Assembly: GCF_042678145.1 (NCBI RefSeq) | Contig: NZ_JBHUDG010000020.1 | Span: forward strand, 62,001-126,000 | Origin: Pseudopedobacter beijingensis | Lineage (GTDB): Bacteria > Bacteroidota > Bacteroidia > Sphingobacteriales > Sphingobacteriaceae | Reading direction: 5' to 3' | Length of the DNA: 64,000 bases | Part shown: positions 27,231 to 36,440 of the stretch, in pieces | How the letters are laid out: each line of letters opens with the position of its first letter | Numbering within the stretch: position 1 is the stretch's first letter | Notes under the pieces: generated by a model | The model's database searches: none | The model's input: only the letters and a program-made list of their open reading frames with translations | Told to the model about the DNA's origin: nothing | Made by a program: the position numbers and the translations under genes

Positions 27231-28226
27231 TTGGAAAAGAAAAAAAAGATATTGGTAATACGCTTTAGTTCTATGGGTGATATTATATACACCACACCCG
27301 TTGTCCGTTGTCTAAAGCAGCAAATTCCCAATGCAGAAATCCATTTTCTTACAAAAACACAGTTTAAGTATATATACAACAATAATCCATATTTGGATAA
27401 ACTTCATATTCTTAAACCTAAATTAAAAGATACCATCCGTGATATCAAGGCCGAAAATTTTGATTGTATCGTTGATCTTCATACCAACTTAAGAACTACA
27501 ATTATAAAATTAGCAACAGGCATAAAAGCATATACCTATAAAAAGGAACGCATAAAAAAATGGCTGGCACTTAAATTTAAATCTGCAAAATTTATTGATC
27601 CCCGCCATTTGGTAGATCGTTATCTGGCCGCTGTAAAACCGCTAGGTGTTATCAACGACAACAAGCCTATAGATTATTACATCAATGGCAACTACAAAAT
27701 AGAAGATTTAGTACCCGGCAGTCACGCTGCAAGTTATACTGCATTTATTATAGGTGCCACACATTTCACCAAACGGTTACCTGTCGAAAAAATCATCAAA
27801 ATATGCAATAACATTCAAAATCCCATTGTACTGCTCGGAGGAAATGACGTCCAGGAAAATGCCCTAAAGATAGAAAAAGCTATAGGTCAGAAAATATACA
27901 ATACCTGCGGAAAAATCAACCTTGACCAATCAGTATATGTTGTTTCTAAGGCAAGCAATGTTATTGGCTTCGATACCGGCTTAACCCATATATCGGAAGC
28001 TTTTGACAAACCTTTAGCTTCTATTTGGGGAGGAACCACTCCGGAACTTTTAGGAGTACATCCTTACAAAATAAAAAACTCTTTCATTGTTGATGTAGAT
28101 CTCCCCTGCCGTCCCTGTTCTAAATTTGGTTTAGAAAAATGTCCGTTAGAACATTTCAACTGCATGAACAAAATTGATGAAGCAAAAGTTTCCGACTACA
28201 TAAATACCATCTCATCTTATGAATAA
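27231..28226 (+). CDS. GT9 glycosyltransferase, heptosyltransferase-like
   Basis: 331 residues with a TTG start at 27231. That start is needed because the first domain strand KILVIRFSSMGDIIYTTP begins at once and the next ATG (27273) would cut it. The GT-B second domain has the family-typical PVEKIIKICN, VIGFDTGLTHISEAF and PCRPCSKFG...CPLEHFNCM. GT9 enzymes add heptose to the LPS core. Its place after the ADP-heptose genes supports this. The exact acceptor is unknown. The next gene overlaps its end by 8 nt. Confidence 0.88.
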   Translation: MEKKKKILVIRFSSMGDIIYTTPVVRCLKQQIPNAEIHFLTKTQFKYIYNNNPYLDKLHILKPKLKDTIRDIKAENFDCIVDLHTNLRTTIIKLATGIKAYTYKKERIKKWLALKFKSAKFIDPRHLVDRYLAAVKPLGVINDNKPIDYYINGNYKIEDLVPGSHAASYTAFIIGATHFTKRLPVEKIIKICNNIQNPIVLLGGNDVQENALKIEKAIGQKIYNTCGKINLDQSVYVVSKASNVIGFDTGLTHISEAFDKPLASIWGGTTPELLGVHPYKIKNSFIVDVDLPCRPCSKFGLEKCPLEHFNCMNKIDEAKVSDYINTISSYE

Positions 28227-28710
28227 GCAACTTTTAATTATCAGACATGCTAAAGCAGCATGGCCGGAAGATGTATCTTCGGACTTTGACCGACCGCTGG
28301 AAAAACGAGGAGAAACAGAAGCAGATAATCTGGGGCATTTTCTAAAAAAAGAAAACATTTTACCAGATTTTGTAGTTTGCAGCGCCGCGAAAAGAACACG
28401 CAAAACATGGAAAATCATTAACAAAGTATTATGCTTACCTGAAGATAAAATCTCTCTAACGGACCAGATTTACGAAGCTTCTTACAAAGATATTTTTAAA
28501 CTAACTACTGAATTAGATAATAAGCACCAACTTGTAGCCATTGTTGGGCATAATCCGGGAGTTTCAGATATTATTAATTATTTTTTAGGAAAACCACTTA
28601 TTAGCCTGCCTCCGGCAGGAACAGTGCTTTTAGAATTCCCTTTTAACGACTGGAAAATGCTAAGTTCTGGAACCGCAGAAGTTAAAACGGTTTATAGACC
28701 AGAAAAATAG
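28219..28710 (+). CDS. SixA-like histidine phosphatase
   Basis: 163 residues of the histidine phosphatase superfamily. The catalytic IIRHAKAAWP motif is at the N-terminus and IVGHNPGVSDI holds the second histidine; AKRTRKT supplies the arginine cluster. The SixA type removes phosphate from phosphohistidine in E. coli; the substrate here is unknown. It is translationally coupled to the GT9 gene, and mazG follows after 18 nt. Confidence 0.87.
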   Translation: MNKQLLIIRHAKAAWPEDVSSDFDRPLEKRGETEADNLGHFLKKENILPDFVVCSAAKRTRKTWKIINKVLCLPEDKISLTDQIYEASYKDIFKLTTELDNKHQLVAIVGHNPGVSDIINYFLGKPLISLPPAGTVLLEFPFNDWKMLSSGTAEVKTVYRPEK

Positions 28711-28716
28711 ATTTCT

Positions 28717-28724
28717 TAATTTTG
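28717..28724 (+). promoter_or_regulatory. -7 box 4 nt before the mazG ATG
   Basis: TAATTTTG ends at 28724 and the ATG begins at 28729. It could start a leaderless mazG transcript from inside the operon. No TTG lies at the -33 distance. Confidence 0.4.
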
Positions 28725-28728
28725 TACT

Positions 28729-29517
28729 ATGGATATTTTCGAAAAACAAGAGCTACCTACCACTGCTTTCTCTCGTCTTCTTCAGATTATGGATGATTTA
28801 AGAGATAAATGTCCATGGGATAAAAAACAGACCTTAGAATCGCTGAGGCATTTAACCATAGAAGAAACATACGAGCTTTCTGATGCTATTTTAGATAAAG
28901 ATATGCAGGAAATTAAGAAAGAGCTTGGCGATGTGATGCTACATCTTGTTTTTTACGCTAAAATAGCCTCTGAAACAAAAGATTTTGATATCACAGATGT
29001 TCTTAACAGTATCTGCGAAAAGCTGATTAACAGACATCCCCATATTTATGGAGATACCAAAGCCGACACAGAAGAAGCTGTAAAACAAAACTGGGAAAAA
29101 ATAAAACTAAAAGAAGGAAACAAATCGGTATTAGGTGGAGTTCCTTCTTCTTTACCTGCCTTAATCAAAGCCTCCAGAATACAGGAAAAAGCCCGAGGAG
29201 TAGGTTTCGACTGGGATAACAGGCAACAGGTATGGGAAAAAGTAGAAGAAGAACTTAACGAGTTTAAAGAAGAGTTTCATAAAGAACAAATTGATTTGGA
29301 TAAGGCAGAATCTGAATTTGGAGATGTTTTATTTTCTTTGATAAACTATGCCAGATTTATAGATATTAATCCAGAGAATGCACTAGAAAAAACCAATAAA
29401 AAATTCATCAAACGTTTTCAATACCTTGAAGAAAAAGCCAAAGAATCTGGCAAGCAACTTCAGGATATGACACTGGCAGAAATGGATATATTTTGGAACG
29501 AAGCTAAAAAACACTAA
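28729..29517 (+). CDS. mazG: Nucleoside triphosphate pyrophosphohydrolase MazG
   Basis: 262 residues, the two-domain full-length form. The first domain has the motif DKCPWDKKQTLESLRHLTIEE and EIKKELGDVMLHLVFYAKIA; the second has EEELNEFKEEF and ESEFGDVLFSLINYAR. It hydrolyses NTPs and dNTPs to monophosphates and cleans the nucleotide pool. It is the last gene of the heptose operon by position, with a possible own promoter. Confidence 0.96.
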   Translation: MDIFEKQELPTTAFSRLLQIMDDLRDKCPWDKKQTLESLRHLTIEETYELSDAILDKDMQEIKKELGDVMLHLVFYAKIASETKDFDITDVLNSICEKLINRHPHIYGDTKADTEEAVKQNWEKIKLKEGNKSVLGGVPSSLPALIKASRIQEKARGVGFDWDNRQQVWEKVEEELNEFKEEFHKEQIDLDKAESEFGDVLFSLINYARFIDINPENALEKTNKKFIKRFQYLEEKAKESGKQLQDMTLAEMDIFWNEAKKH

Positions 29518-29603
29518 ACCATACTTGTAGCAGATCCTTTTTTCTTTCATCCATCTGTATCATAATTGTTTTTGCAAACGTATTGCCTTAAAAGGCAACA
29601 CTT

Positions 29604-30017
29604 ATGTATCTAAACAATCTACAATCTTACACTTTTGCTACTTTAATGCTTTTGTTTGTGGCGTTTGTAGCTTGCGACAGGGAGAATCCTCTTGCTAAAG
29701 ACAGAACGTATGAAGGAACTTTTTACACTAAAAATCTTCCTCAAAATTACACCTCTACTTCTTTTACTTTGAAATTAGATAAAGGTCGGTTTGAGTTCGA
29801 ACCTTTAGACAATTCGCCCATGAAACATAGCAGTGGTACCTTTATATTAAAAGACAATCAAGTTACCTTTCATGACGAAAATATGTGGACCGCAGATTTT
29901 GACTGGAATCTGATATTCAGCGGAGATTTTGATTTATCAAGCAATAAACAAGAAATTACGTTAACAAAAAACGGAGAAAATAATTATAAGTACATTTACA
30001 TATTAAAGAGACAGTAA
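29604..30017 (+). CDS. Putative lipoprotein
   Basis: 137 residues. The signal peptide ends in a lipobox (FVAC), so the protein is lipid-anchored after Cys. The rest is a short beta-rich domain (EGTFYTKNLP, FTLKLDKGRFEFEP, GTFILKDNQVTF) similar in style to small NlpE-like barrels, but no firm family can be named. It lies 19 nt before the sigma factor gene, so the two may be co-transcribed. Confidence 0.7.
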   Translation: MYLNNLQSYTFATLMLLFVAFVACDRENPLAKDRTYEGTFYTKNLPQNYTSTSFTLKLDKGRFEFEPLDNSPMKHSSGTFILKDNQVTFHDENMWTADFDWNLIFSGDFDLSSNKQEITLTKNGENNYKYIYILKRQ

Positions 30018-30036
30018 ATATATAAACATATCGTTA

Positions 30037-30603
30037 ATGAAGGGTCCTTATAGCGGGTTAAGCGATCAGGAATTGATCAATAAGTGCCGTAAAGACGACT
30101 ATAAAGCTCAAGAAGCTCTTTATAAGCGTTTTTATGCCTATGCTATGAGTATATCCCTACGTTACTGTATTAATAGAGATGATGCCTTAGAAGCTGTTAA
30201 CGATTCTTTCATTAAATTATTTAAAACAATAAAAACATTTGAGGATCATAGATTAATAAAACCCTGGTTCAGGCAAATTGTAGTCAATTCTTCTATAGAT
30301 AACAGAAGAAAAAACTTAAAGCATTCCAATGCCCTGGACATAGAATATGCAGAAGAAAAGCCCGTAGACTTCCATGCCATTGCAAAAATAAATGCAGAAG
30401 ATATCCTCAAACTGTTAGATTTATTACCCGAAATACATAAAGTGGTGTTTAACCTTTATGAAATTGATGGATATTCGCATGAAGAAATATCAGATATTTT
30501 AGAAATACCATCCAGCAGCTCAAGAGTCTATTTATCAAGAGCAAAAGATAAGTTAAGGAAATTGGTGAACAGCAGATTTTTAGATCATGAAAGAGCAGTT
30601 TGA
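30037..30603 (+). CDS. ECF RNA polymerase sigma factor
   Basis: 188 residues. Region 2 covers about 25-95 (ALYKRFYAYAMSISLRY, DALEAVNDSFIKLFKTI) and region 4 about 125-180 (LLDLLPEIHKVVFNLYEIDGYSHEEISDIL, SSSRVYLSRAKDKLRK). It directs RNA polymerase to its own promoter set. The next gene overlaps its 3' end by 17 nt and starts with an anti-sigma-like N-terminus, so it is the likely partner. Confidence 0.93.
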   Translation: MKGPYSGLSDQELINKCRKDDYKAQEALYKRFYAYAMSISLRYCINRDDALEAVNDSFIKLFKTIKTFEDHRLIKPWFRQIVVNSSIDNRRKNLKHSNALDIEYAEEKPVDFHAIAKINAEDILKLLDLLPEIHKVVFNLYEIDGYSHEEISDILEIPSSSSRVYLSRAKDKLRKLVNSRFLDHERAV

Positions 30604-31891
30604 TAAAGTTTTAAGAGATCATATAAAAGATACTTTTGACGCTTATGATGACGGCATGTCTCATAACGGTTGGCTTAGTTTCCAAAAAAAAGTTCGCAAT
30701 AAAAAAAGAAAAATCTTCTTCATGTGGAGCGTTCCCAGTGGAATAGCCGCTTCTCTGTTGTTTTTCTTATTCACGAATAATGGTATCACCGAACAAGGAA
30801 ACCGCCTATCTGAAACATCTGAAATTGTTCTCTACAAAAAAAACAATGACATAGCTTCAACAGATATAGAAACCACAGCCAATGCAGAAAAACCTGCGGT
30901 AGGAAAGAGTTCTGTAAAGCAAACTGCACCAGCAAAACACAATATAATAGAGAACAGTACTTCCAATACTCATGTAAAAGCAGAAGAGCATGTACTCGCC
31001 CACATAGAACCGCTTACAGAGCAGACAGTTATTTTTGCAGACAGTATAAAACTAGCCCCTATTCATATTGAGCATATCAATACCACAGCATCTTTACAAA
31101 AAGACGCCGCCAATCTGATACTCGAAGAACCAACAGAACGTCCTTTATTCTCAGAGATATTTACCAATTCAAATCCTTATTTTTCGTACACAGCCCAAAA
31201 GAACAATAAACAGGAGCTAAAGATGAAACTGAAGAATCTGAATTTTGCCTTAGATGCTTCAACATTCATGAATTTCTCTAAAATGGGACTTAACGATGAG
31301 ATTAACATTGCTATTGGTGTTGTTTCGGAATACAAGTTATCCAAACATTTTTCAGTACATTCCGGTATTAATGTAAACAGACAAACAAGTTCTTTTGAGC
31401 ACCCCATAGACTTCTCGAGACCGTTGGACAATGCCCAAAATGCAATGGCATTAACCAATACAATAGGTTCGGTAATAAACGGACAATTTACCAATGCCAA
31501 ATTGGTAGGTTTGGATATTCCATTAAACATAAAATATAGCAGTAATAATAGAAAAGTGAACTGGTTTGTAAGTTCTGGATTAAGTTCTTATGCTTTAATG
31601 AACGAAAAATATTTCAACAACTTTTCTGTACTAAATTATGGTTTTGATGGGGTAGAAACGCAAAATCTATCAATGACAGAAGAATATGCTAAAAGTCCTT
31701 TATCAAACTTCCAGTTTGCCAGAAGCGTCAATTTCTCCATGGGACTGAGTTTCCCTTTAAAAGACGTGACAACTTTATCTATAGAACCCTTTGTTAAATA
31801 TCCTTTAAAAAGTCTTGGACAAGAAAGACTGGAGCTTGGTTCTGGCGGAGTTAGCATGAAACTCTACCTCAACAAAAAACTGTTTAAATAA
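30587..31891 (+). CDS. Membrane-anchored protein with beta-barrel-like C-terminus, possible anti-sigma
   Basis: 434 residues. The first ~42 residues (FDKVLRDHIKDTFDAYDDGMSHNGW...) resemble the cytoplasmic part of Bacteroidota anti-sigma-type proteins. One transmembrane segment follows (about 43-64), then a Thr/Glu/Lys-rich linker to about 200. The C-terminal ~230 residues have repeated amphipathic strands like outer-membrane barrel proteins. The coupling to the sigma gene suggests a regulator that spans the envelope, but no function is proven. Confidence 0.65.
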   Translation: MKEQFDKVLRDHIKDTFDAYDDGMSHNGWLSFQKKVRNKKRKIFFMWSVPSGIAASLLFFLFTNNGITEQGNRLSETSEIVLYKKNNDIASTDIETTANAEKPAVGKSSVKQTAPAKHNIIENSTSNTHVKAEEHVLAHIEPLTEQTVIFADSIKLAPIHIEHINTTASLQKDAANLILEEPTERPLFSEIFTNSNPYFSYTAQKNNKQELKMKLKNLNFALDASTFMNFSKMGLNDEINIAIGVVSEYKLSKHFSVHSGINVNRQTSSFEHPIDFSRPLDNAQNAMALTNTIGSVINGQFTNAKLVGLDIPLNIKYSSNNRKVNWFVSSGLSSYALMNEKYFNNFSVLNYGFDGVETQNLSMTEEYAKSPLSNFQFARSVNFSMGLSFPLKDVTTLSIEPFVKYPLKSLGQERLELGSGGVSMKLYLNKKLFK

Positions 31892-31943
31892 TGGTTTCTC
31901 CTTAAGCTATTAAACAATCTGTAATTCAGTTTACGCTTCATCA

Positions 31944-33209
31944 TTATTTAAATGACAGCGATTTTATGGGCGATATATTACTTACCAGCATAGAAGGAAT
32001 CAGAAGTACCAGTAAACAAATAGCAACCGTTCCTACGTTAATTAACAAGATATCTTGCCATTGAAAATAAATAGGAATAAAACTCATATAATAAGAAGCT
32101 TCATCCAGTTTAAAAAAATGGGTATAAAACTGAAAATATCCTATTCCCAATCCTAAAATATTTCCTAAAATCAGACCTATAACTACAAGATAAGCCGCAT
32201 TATAAAGAAAAATCTTTCTTATCTCCCAATTAGAAGATCCTAACGCTTTCAGTAAACCTATCATAGTAGTTCTTTCCAGGATCATAATCAGTAATGCCGA
32301 TATCATATTAATGACAGCTACAATTAGCATCAATATCAAAACCACTTGCGCATTTACATCAAGTAAAGATAGCCAGTCAAAAATAGTAGTGTAAATATCT
32401 GTAATAGGCATAGCCTTAATTGTCATAGGCAGCAAATCTCCCATATCCATCGCTGTCCACTCCAGTTCATCAAAATTGTTAACCCTAACCTCGTAGCCGC
32501 CAACCTGCCCATCTTCCCACTTATTTAACCTCCGGACCAGATTAATATCTCCAACAACAAAAGTTTTATCAATCTCTTCAACACCGGTATTATAAATTCC
32601 TACAATCTCAAACTTTCTTTTGCGCAAAGATTCCTGAACAAAATACATTAAGAAGCTATCACCCACCTTCAATTGCAGCCTCTTTGCCATGTTATCAGAT
32701 ATAATAATCTGCTGGTTTGCATTTTCTGCTTTAAAATCTATCCCTTTACCTTCTACAATAATTTTGTTAAAATATTTCCAATCATAATCCGCTCCTATCC
32801 CTTTAAAAACTACGCCTTCTACCTCATTATCAGTTTTGATAATTCCTGGCTTTGTGGCATAGGGAACCATGTTTCTGATATTCTGAACCTTTTTCAGATT
32901 CTGTAGAGTATCTGTAGTAATGGTTATAGGGGAGTTTTCATAAGATGAATTAAGGTCATATTTCTGAACTTGAATATCGCCATTAAAGCCTCTAACTTTA
33001 TCTCTGATTTCGTTCTTAAAACCTTTCATTACTGCAATAGATAGCAACATAACACTTAGCCCCAACATAATACCGGCTATAGCTATACGAACGATTAATT
33101 TAGAAAAAGTGCGCTCAGAATTGAATGAAATTCTTCTTGCGATAAAGAGTCCGAGATTCAAACGTTTTTTATTTATTTTTACCACACAAATATGCAACCA
33201 TTTACCCAA
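31944..33209 (-). CDS. LolC/LolE-type ABC transporter permease
   Basis: 421 residues. One N-terminal TM (about 40-62), a large periplasmic MacB-like domain (ENSPITITT ... YEVRVNNFDELEWTAMDMG) and three C-terminal TMs with the FtsX motif (ISALLIMILERTTMIGLLKALGSSNWEIRKIFLYNA) identify the lipoprotein-releasing permease type. The matching ATPase (LolD) is not next to it. The start could also be the GTG at 33185, nearer the conserved LNLGLFIARRI. It is divergent from fmt. Confidence 0.88.
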   Translation of the reverse strand: MGKWLHICVVKINKKRLNLGLFIARRISFNSERTFSKLIVRIAIAGIMLGLSVMLLSIAVMKGFKNEIRDKVRGFNGDIQVQKYDLNSSYENSPITITTDTLQNLKKVQNIRNMVPYATKPGIIKTDNEVEGVVFKGIGADYDWKYFNKIIVEGKGIDFKAENANQQIIISDNMAKRLQLKVGDSFLMYFVQESLRKRKFEIVGIYNTGVEEIDKTFVVGDINLVRRLNKWEDGQVGGYEVRVNNFDELEWTAMDMGDLLPMTIKAMPITDIYTTIFDWLSLLDVNAQVVLILMLIVAVINMISALLIMILERTTMIGLLKALGSSNWEIRKIFLYNAAYLVVIGLILGNILGLGIGYFQFYTHFFKLDEASYYMSFIPIYFQWQDILLINVGTVAICLLVLLIPSMLVSNISPIKSLSFK

Positions 33210-33303
33210 AATATAAAAATTAGGGTAAATACCACAAAACTACCTTGCAATAGGTATAATTAATAAGTAAAACACAAATAATTCCAATATTCAAATTACA
33301 GAT

Positions 33304-34218
33304 ATGAGAATAGTATTTATGGGAACCCCGGATTTTGCAGTAGCTTCATTAGATGCGCTTGTAAAAGCTGGGCATGATGTTGTTGGCGTTGTTACCGCTC
33401 CAGATAAACCTTCTGGAAGAGGGCAAAAGGTTTCGGAATCTGCCGTAAAAAAATATGCTGTTGCTAACAACCTGAAAGTATTACAGCCCGTTAAGCTTAA
33501 AGACCAACTATTTTTAGACGAATTAAAATCTTTAAATGCAGAACTACAGGTAGTAGTCGCTTTCAGAATGCTTCCGGTAGCTGTATGGGATATGCCACCA
33601 AAAGGAACTATAAATCTTCATGCATCACTTTTACCTCAATACAGAGGCGCAGCACCTATAAATTGGGCTATTCTCAATGGAGAGGTAGAGTCTGGTGTAA
33701 CTACTTTTTTCCTCAAACACGAGATAGATACTGGTGATATTATTTTTTCTGAGAAAGTTAGCATTAACGAAGGTATGACTGCCGGTGATTTGCATGACGA
33801 ATTGATGAGTATTGGTTCGCAATTACTTGTAAAAACTGTAGATGCTATAGCCAACGATAATTATAAAGAAATCCCTCAAAGTTCTTTTGATGATACCATA
33901 TTAAAACATGCTCCAAAAATATATAAAGAAGATTGCGAAATAGTTTGGGATGATAGTACGCAACGTATTTTTAACCTCATCAGGGGAATGAGTCCCTACC
34001 CTACCGCTTTTACTACCTTAAATGGTAAAAACCTTAAAGTATTTAAAGCTGAAAAGGAATTAGCTAATCCGCATAAAAATCCTGGCGAATACGAAACAGA
34101 CAACAAACACTATTTAAAGTTTGCGACCAGCGATGGTTTTATTTCCATTAAAGAACTTCAACTGGAGGGTAAAAAAAGAATGCAAATAGACGAATTTTTA
34201 AGGGGTATAAAATTGTAA
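33304..34218 (+). CDS. fmt: Methionyl-tRNA formyltransferase
   Basis: 304 residues. The start MRIVFMGTPDFAVASLDAL, the folate-binding core with INLHASLLPQYRGAAPINWAI, and DTGDI are diagnostic; the C-terminal OB-like domain begins around residue 205 (PKIYKEDCEIVWD). It formylates initiator Met-tRNA. Start chosen at the ATG at the beginning of the Rossmann strand. A long hairpin terminator follows. Confidence 0.97.
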   Translation: MRIVFMGTPDFAVASLDALVKAGHDVVGVVTAPDKPSGRGQKVSESAVKKYAVANNLKVLQPVKLKDQLFLDELKSLNAELQVVVAFRMLPVAVWDMPPKGTINLHASLLPQYRGAAPINWAILNGEVESGVTTFFLKHEIDTGDIIFSEKVSINEGMTAGDLHDELMSIGSQLLVKTVDAIANDNYKEIPQSSFDDTILKHAPKIYKEDCEIVWDDSTQRIFNLIRGMSPYPTAFTTLNGKNLKVFKAEKELANPHKNPGEYETDNKHYLKFATSDGFISIKELQLEGKKRMQIDEFLRGIKL

Positions 34219-34248
34219 GTTATAAAACCTTTAAATTTGTACAGAAAA

Positions 34249-34297
34249 GTATTGAGATAGAAATCCCCTAATCATCAGGAAATTCCTATCTCAATAC
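34249..34297. terminator. Terminator between convergent genes
   Basis: A perfect 12-bp stem (gtattgagatag / ctatctcaatac) with a 25-nt loop lies between fmt and the class IV aminotransferase gene. T-rich flanks are weak, so activity may be modest. Confidence 0.6.
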
Positions 34298-34340
34298 CTC
34301 ATTTTAAGAAAAGTAATAGTTAGAAATTACAGAGAACTAT

Positions 34341-35186
34341 TTATCCCCTAAAACCATTCAATTTTTCCAGAAGCATTTTAGACACTTCATTAAAATAGCG
34401 TTTTCTATTAAATCCCATCACCCACTGTATTCCGTTAATTGCATTGGTAATAAACACTTCTTCAACCTCATTTAATATCTCTGGGTTTATTTGTGCTTCT
34501 ATAATATCCAGCTGATGTTCTGCGGCCAGATTAATAACTACCTGACGCATTACACCTGCTACACAGCCTTCACTTAATGCAGGGGTATAGATTTGTCCCT
34601 TATAAACCAGAAACACATTAGAGCTTAAACTTTCGCATAAAAAGCCAGCCTGGTTAAGTATAAAAACTTCATCTAATCGATGTTGTTGTTTATATAATCC
34701 TGCCATTACAAAAGGAAGCGCACTACTTGTTTTTAGGTTAGACAGTCTGTTAATGGGTTTAAGAATATCATCATAAACATCCATAATTAACCCACGATTA
34801 TTCATTTTAAACACAGGTGAGTCTAAAGCAGTAGCCTCTAAAGCATAAGCACTTTTATTATCTGTTGGTGTATACAACCCTTCCGAGTCTCTAAAAACAC
34901 TCAATCTAAATCTTCCGTTCTGCCCTATTTTATTTCTACGTGCTAAATCTTCCGTTTTTTCCTTAAGAAAATAAGCATCCATGTGCGAATAACCTTCTAT
35001 CTTAAGCGTTTTCATTCCTCGATGTAATCTTTCCGCATGTATTTCAGGAAAATTCAACTTTCCACCAGACATTCTTATAGTTTCGAATAAACCATCCCCA
35101 TATCTGAAAGCCCTGTTTTTAAGAGTAAAGACTTTATCATCCTCTAAAAAAATATCCCCATTAAAATTCACAAAACGTTTCGTCAT
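34341..35186 (-). CDS. Class IV aminotransferase (BCAT/PabC-like)
   Basis: 281 residues of PLP fold type IV. FRYGDGLFETIRMSGGKLNF, the PLP-lysine region LSNLKTSSALPFVMAG and the phosphate-cup blocks GFLCESLSSNVFLV and GCVAGVMRQVV are visible. Members are 4-amino-4-deoxychorismate lyases or branched-chain/D-amino acid aminotransferases; the short length suits PabC, but the sequence alone does not decide. It lies 24 nt after the RluD-type gene, so probably in one operon. Confidence 0.87.
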   Translation of the reverse strand: MTKRFVNFNGDIFLEDDKVFTLKNRAFRYGDGLFETIRMSGGKLNFPEIHAERLHRGMKTLKIEGYSHMDAYFLKEKTEDLARRNKIGQNGRFRLSVFRDSEGLYTPTDNKSAYALEATALDSPVFKMNNRGLIMDVYDDILKPINRLSNLKTSSALPFVMAGLYKQQHRLDEVFILNQAGFLCESLSSNVFLVYKGQIYTPALSEGCVAGVMRQVVINLAAEHQLDIIEAQINPEILNEVEEVFITNAINGIQWVMGFNRKRYFNEVSKMLLEKLNGFRG

Positions 35187-35210
35187 CTACGATTAATCCT
35201 CCTCTTTATA

Positions 35211-36239
35211 TCAATGATTTTGTATATATCCTCTCCATTTGTCCAGCGCTCCTTTAAAGTCTTCAGGAAGCTCACTCTCAAAATACACCTCTTTTCTTGA
35301 GCTGGGGTGTGTGAAACCAAGCGACTTAGCATGTAAAGCCTGCCTTGGCAATATTTCAAAGCAATTTTCTATGAACTGTTTGTATTTAGCAAATATTGTT
35401 CCTTTTCGTATTTTATCTCCTCCGTACATCGCATCGTTAAATAAAGGATGTCCTATATGTCGCATATGAGCTCTTATTTGATGGGTTCTTCCTGTTTCCA
35501 ACTCACATTCTACCAAAGTAACATAATTAAACCGTTCCAACACTTTATAATGTGTTACAGACCATTTCCCCTTTTCTTCATCATTATAAACATCCATCAC
35601 CTTACGATCTTTAACACTACGACCTATATACCCGCTAATTGTTCCTTCGTTTTCAAGATCGCCCCACACCAGTGCCACATATTTTCTCTTGATACTGTGA
35701 TCAAAAAACTGTTTGGCCAATGACGCCATTGACTTCTCATTTTTCGAAATCACCAAAATACCCGAAGTATCTTTATCTATACGGTGCACCAATCCCGGTC
35801 TGCCATCATTTCCCGGTAACTGAGGCAACTGAGTAAAATGATAGGTTAAAGCATTTACCAATGTTCCATTCCAATTTCCATAACCAGGATGTACTACCAT
35901 GCCTGCCTCTTTATTGACTAATACAACGTCATTATCCTCATAAATAATATTTAATGGAATATTTTCTGGATATATTTCGGTATCCCTTGGCGGGTGTGGC
36001 AATACAATAGAAACATCATCAAAGGGTTTTACCTTATAACTGGATTTCACGGCAAGTCCATTTACAAGGACATTTCCCTGTTCTATAGCATTCTGAATTT
36101 TATTACGTGAGGCATTTTCTACCCGAACCATCAAAAATTTATCTATCCTGAGCAGAGACTGGCCTTTATCTACTTTTATTCTTAAATGCTCATAGAGATC
36201 GCTTTCTTCTGCTTCCAGGTGATCTTCGAATTCGTTCAT
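35211..36239 (-). CDS. RluA/RluD-family pseudouridine synthase
   Basis: 342 residues. An S4 RNA-binding domain (LRIDKFLMVRVENASRNKIQ, about 29-85) precedes the catalytic domain with the motif HRIDKDTSGILVISKN, whose Asp is the nucleophile. ELETGRTHQIRAHM is also typical. It converts uridines in 23S rRNA to pseudouridine, probably the RluD sites. A -7 promoter box ends only 4 nt before the start codon. Confidence 0.93.
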   Translation of the reverse strand: MNEFEDHLEAEESDLYEHLRIKVDKGQSLLRIDKFLMVRVENASRNKIQNAIEQGNVLVNGLAVKSSYKVKPFDDVSIVLPHPPRDTEIYPENIPLNIIYEDNDVVLVNKEAGMVVHPGYGNWNGTLVNALTYHFTQLPQLPGNDGRPGLVHRIDKDTSGILVISKNEKSMASLAKQFFDHSIKRKYVALVWGDLENEGTISGYIGRSVKDRKVMDVYNDEEKGKWSVTHYKVLERFNYVTLVECELETGRTHQIRAHMRHIGHPLFNDAMYGGDKIRKGTIFAKYKQFIENCFEILPRQALHAKSLGFTHPSSRKEVYFESELPEDFKGALDKWRGYIQNH

Positions 36240-36243
36240 ACTG

Positions 36244-36251
36244 CAAAAGTA
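36244..36251 (-). promoter_or_regulatory. -7 box 4 nt before the RluD-type gene
   Basis: The minus strand reads TACTTTTG followed by 4 nt and ATG. This suggests a leaderless transcript. No TTG is seen 19-21 nt upstream. Confidence 0.45.
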
Positions 36252-36440
36252 CTTTAATTTTAAGATTCATATAAAAAAGTTTAATATGTGGTATCACTTT
36301 TGCTACTCTTAACGTAATCTTAGTGAATACAAATCTACGACTATGACAAAGCTGAAGAAGAACTTAAAGTTTGTAATTAATTTTTTCCCATATCTGATTA
36401 AAACTATCTACTTTAGGAATTAATTTCTAAAACAGATAAC

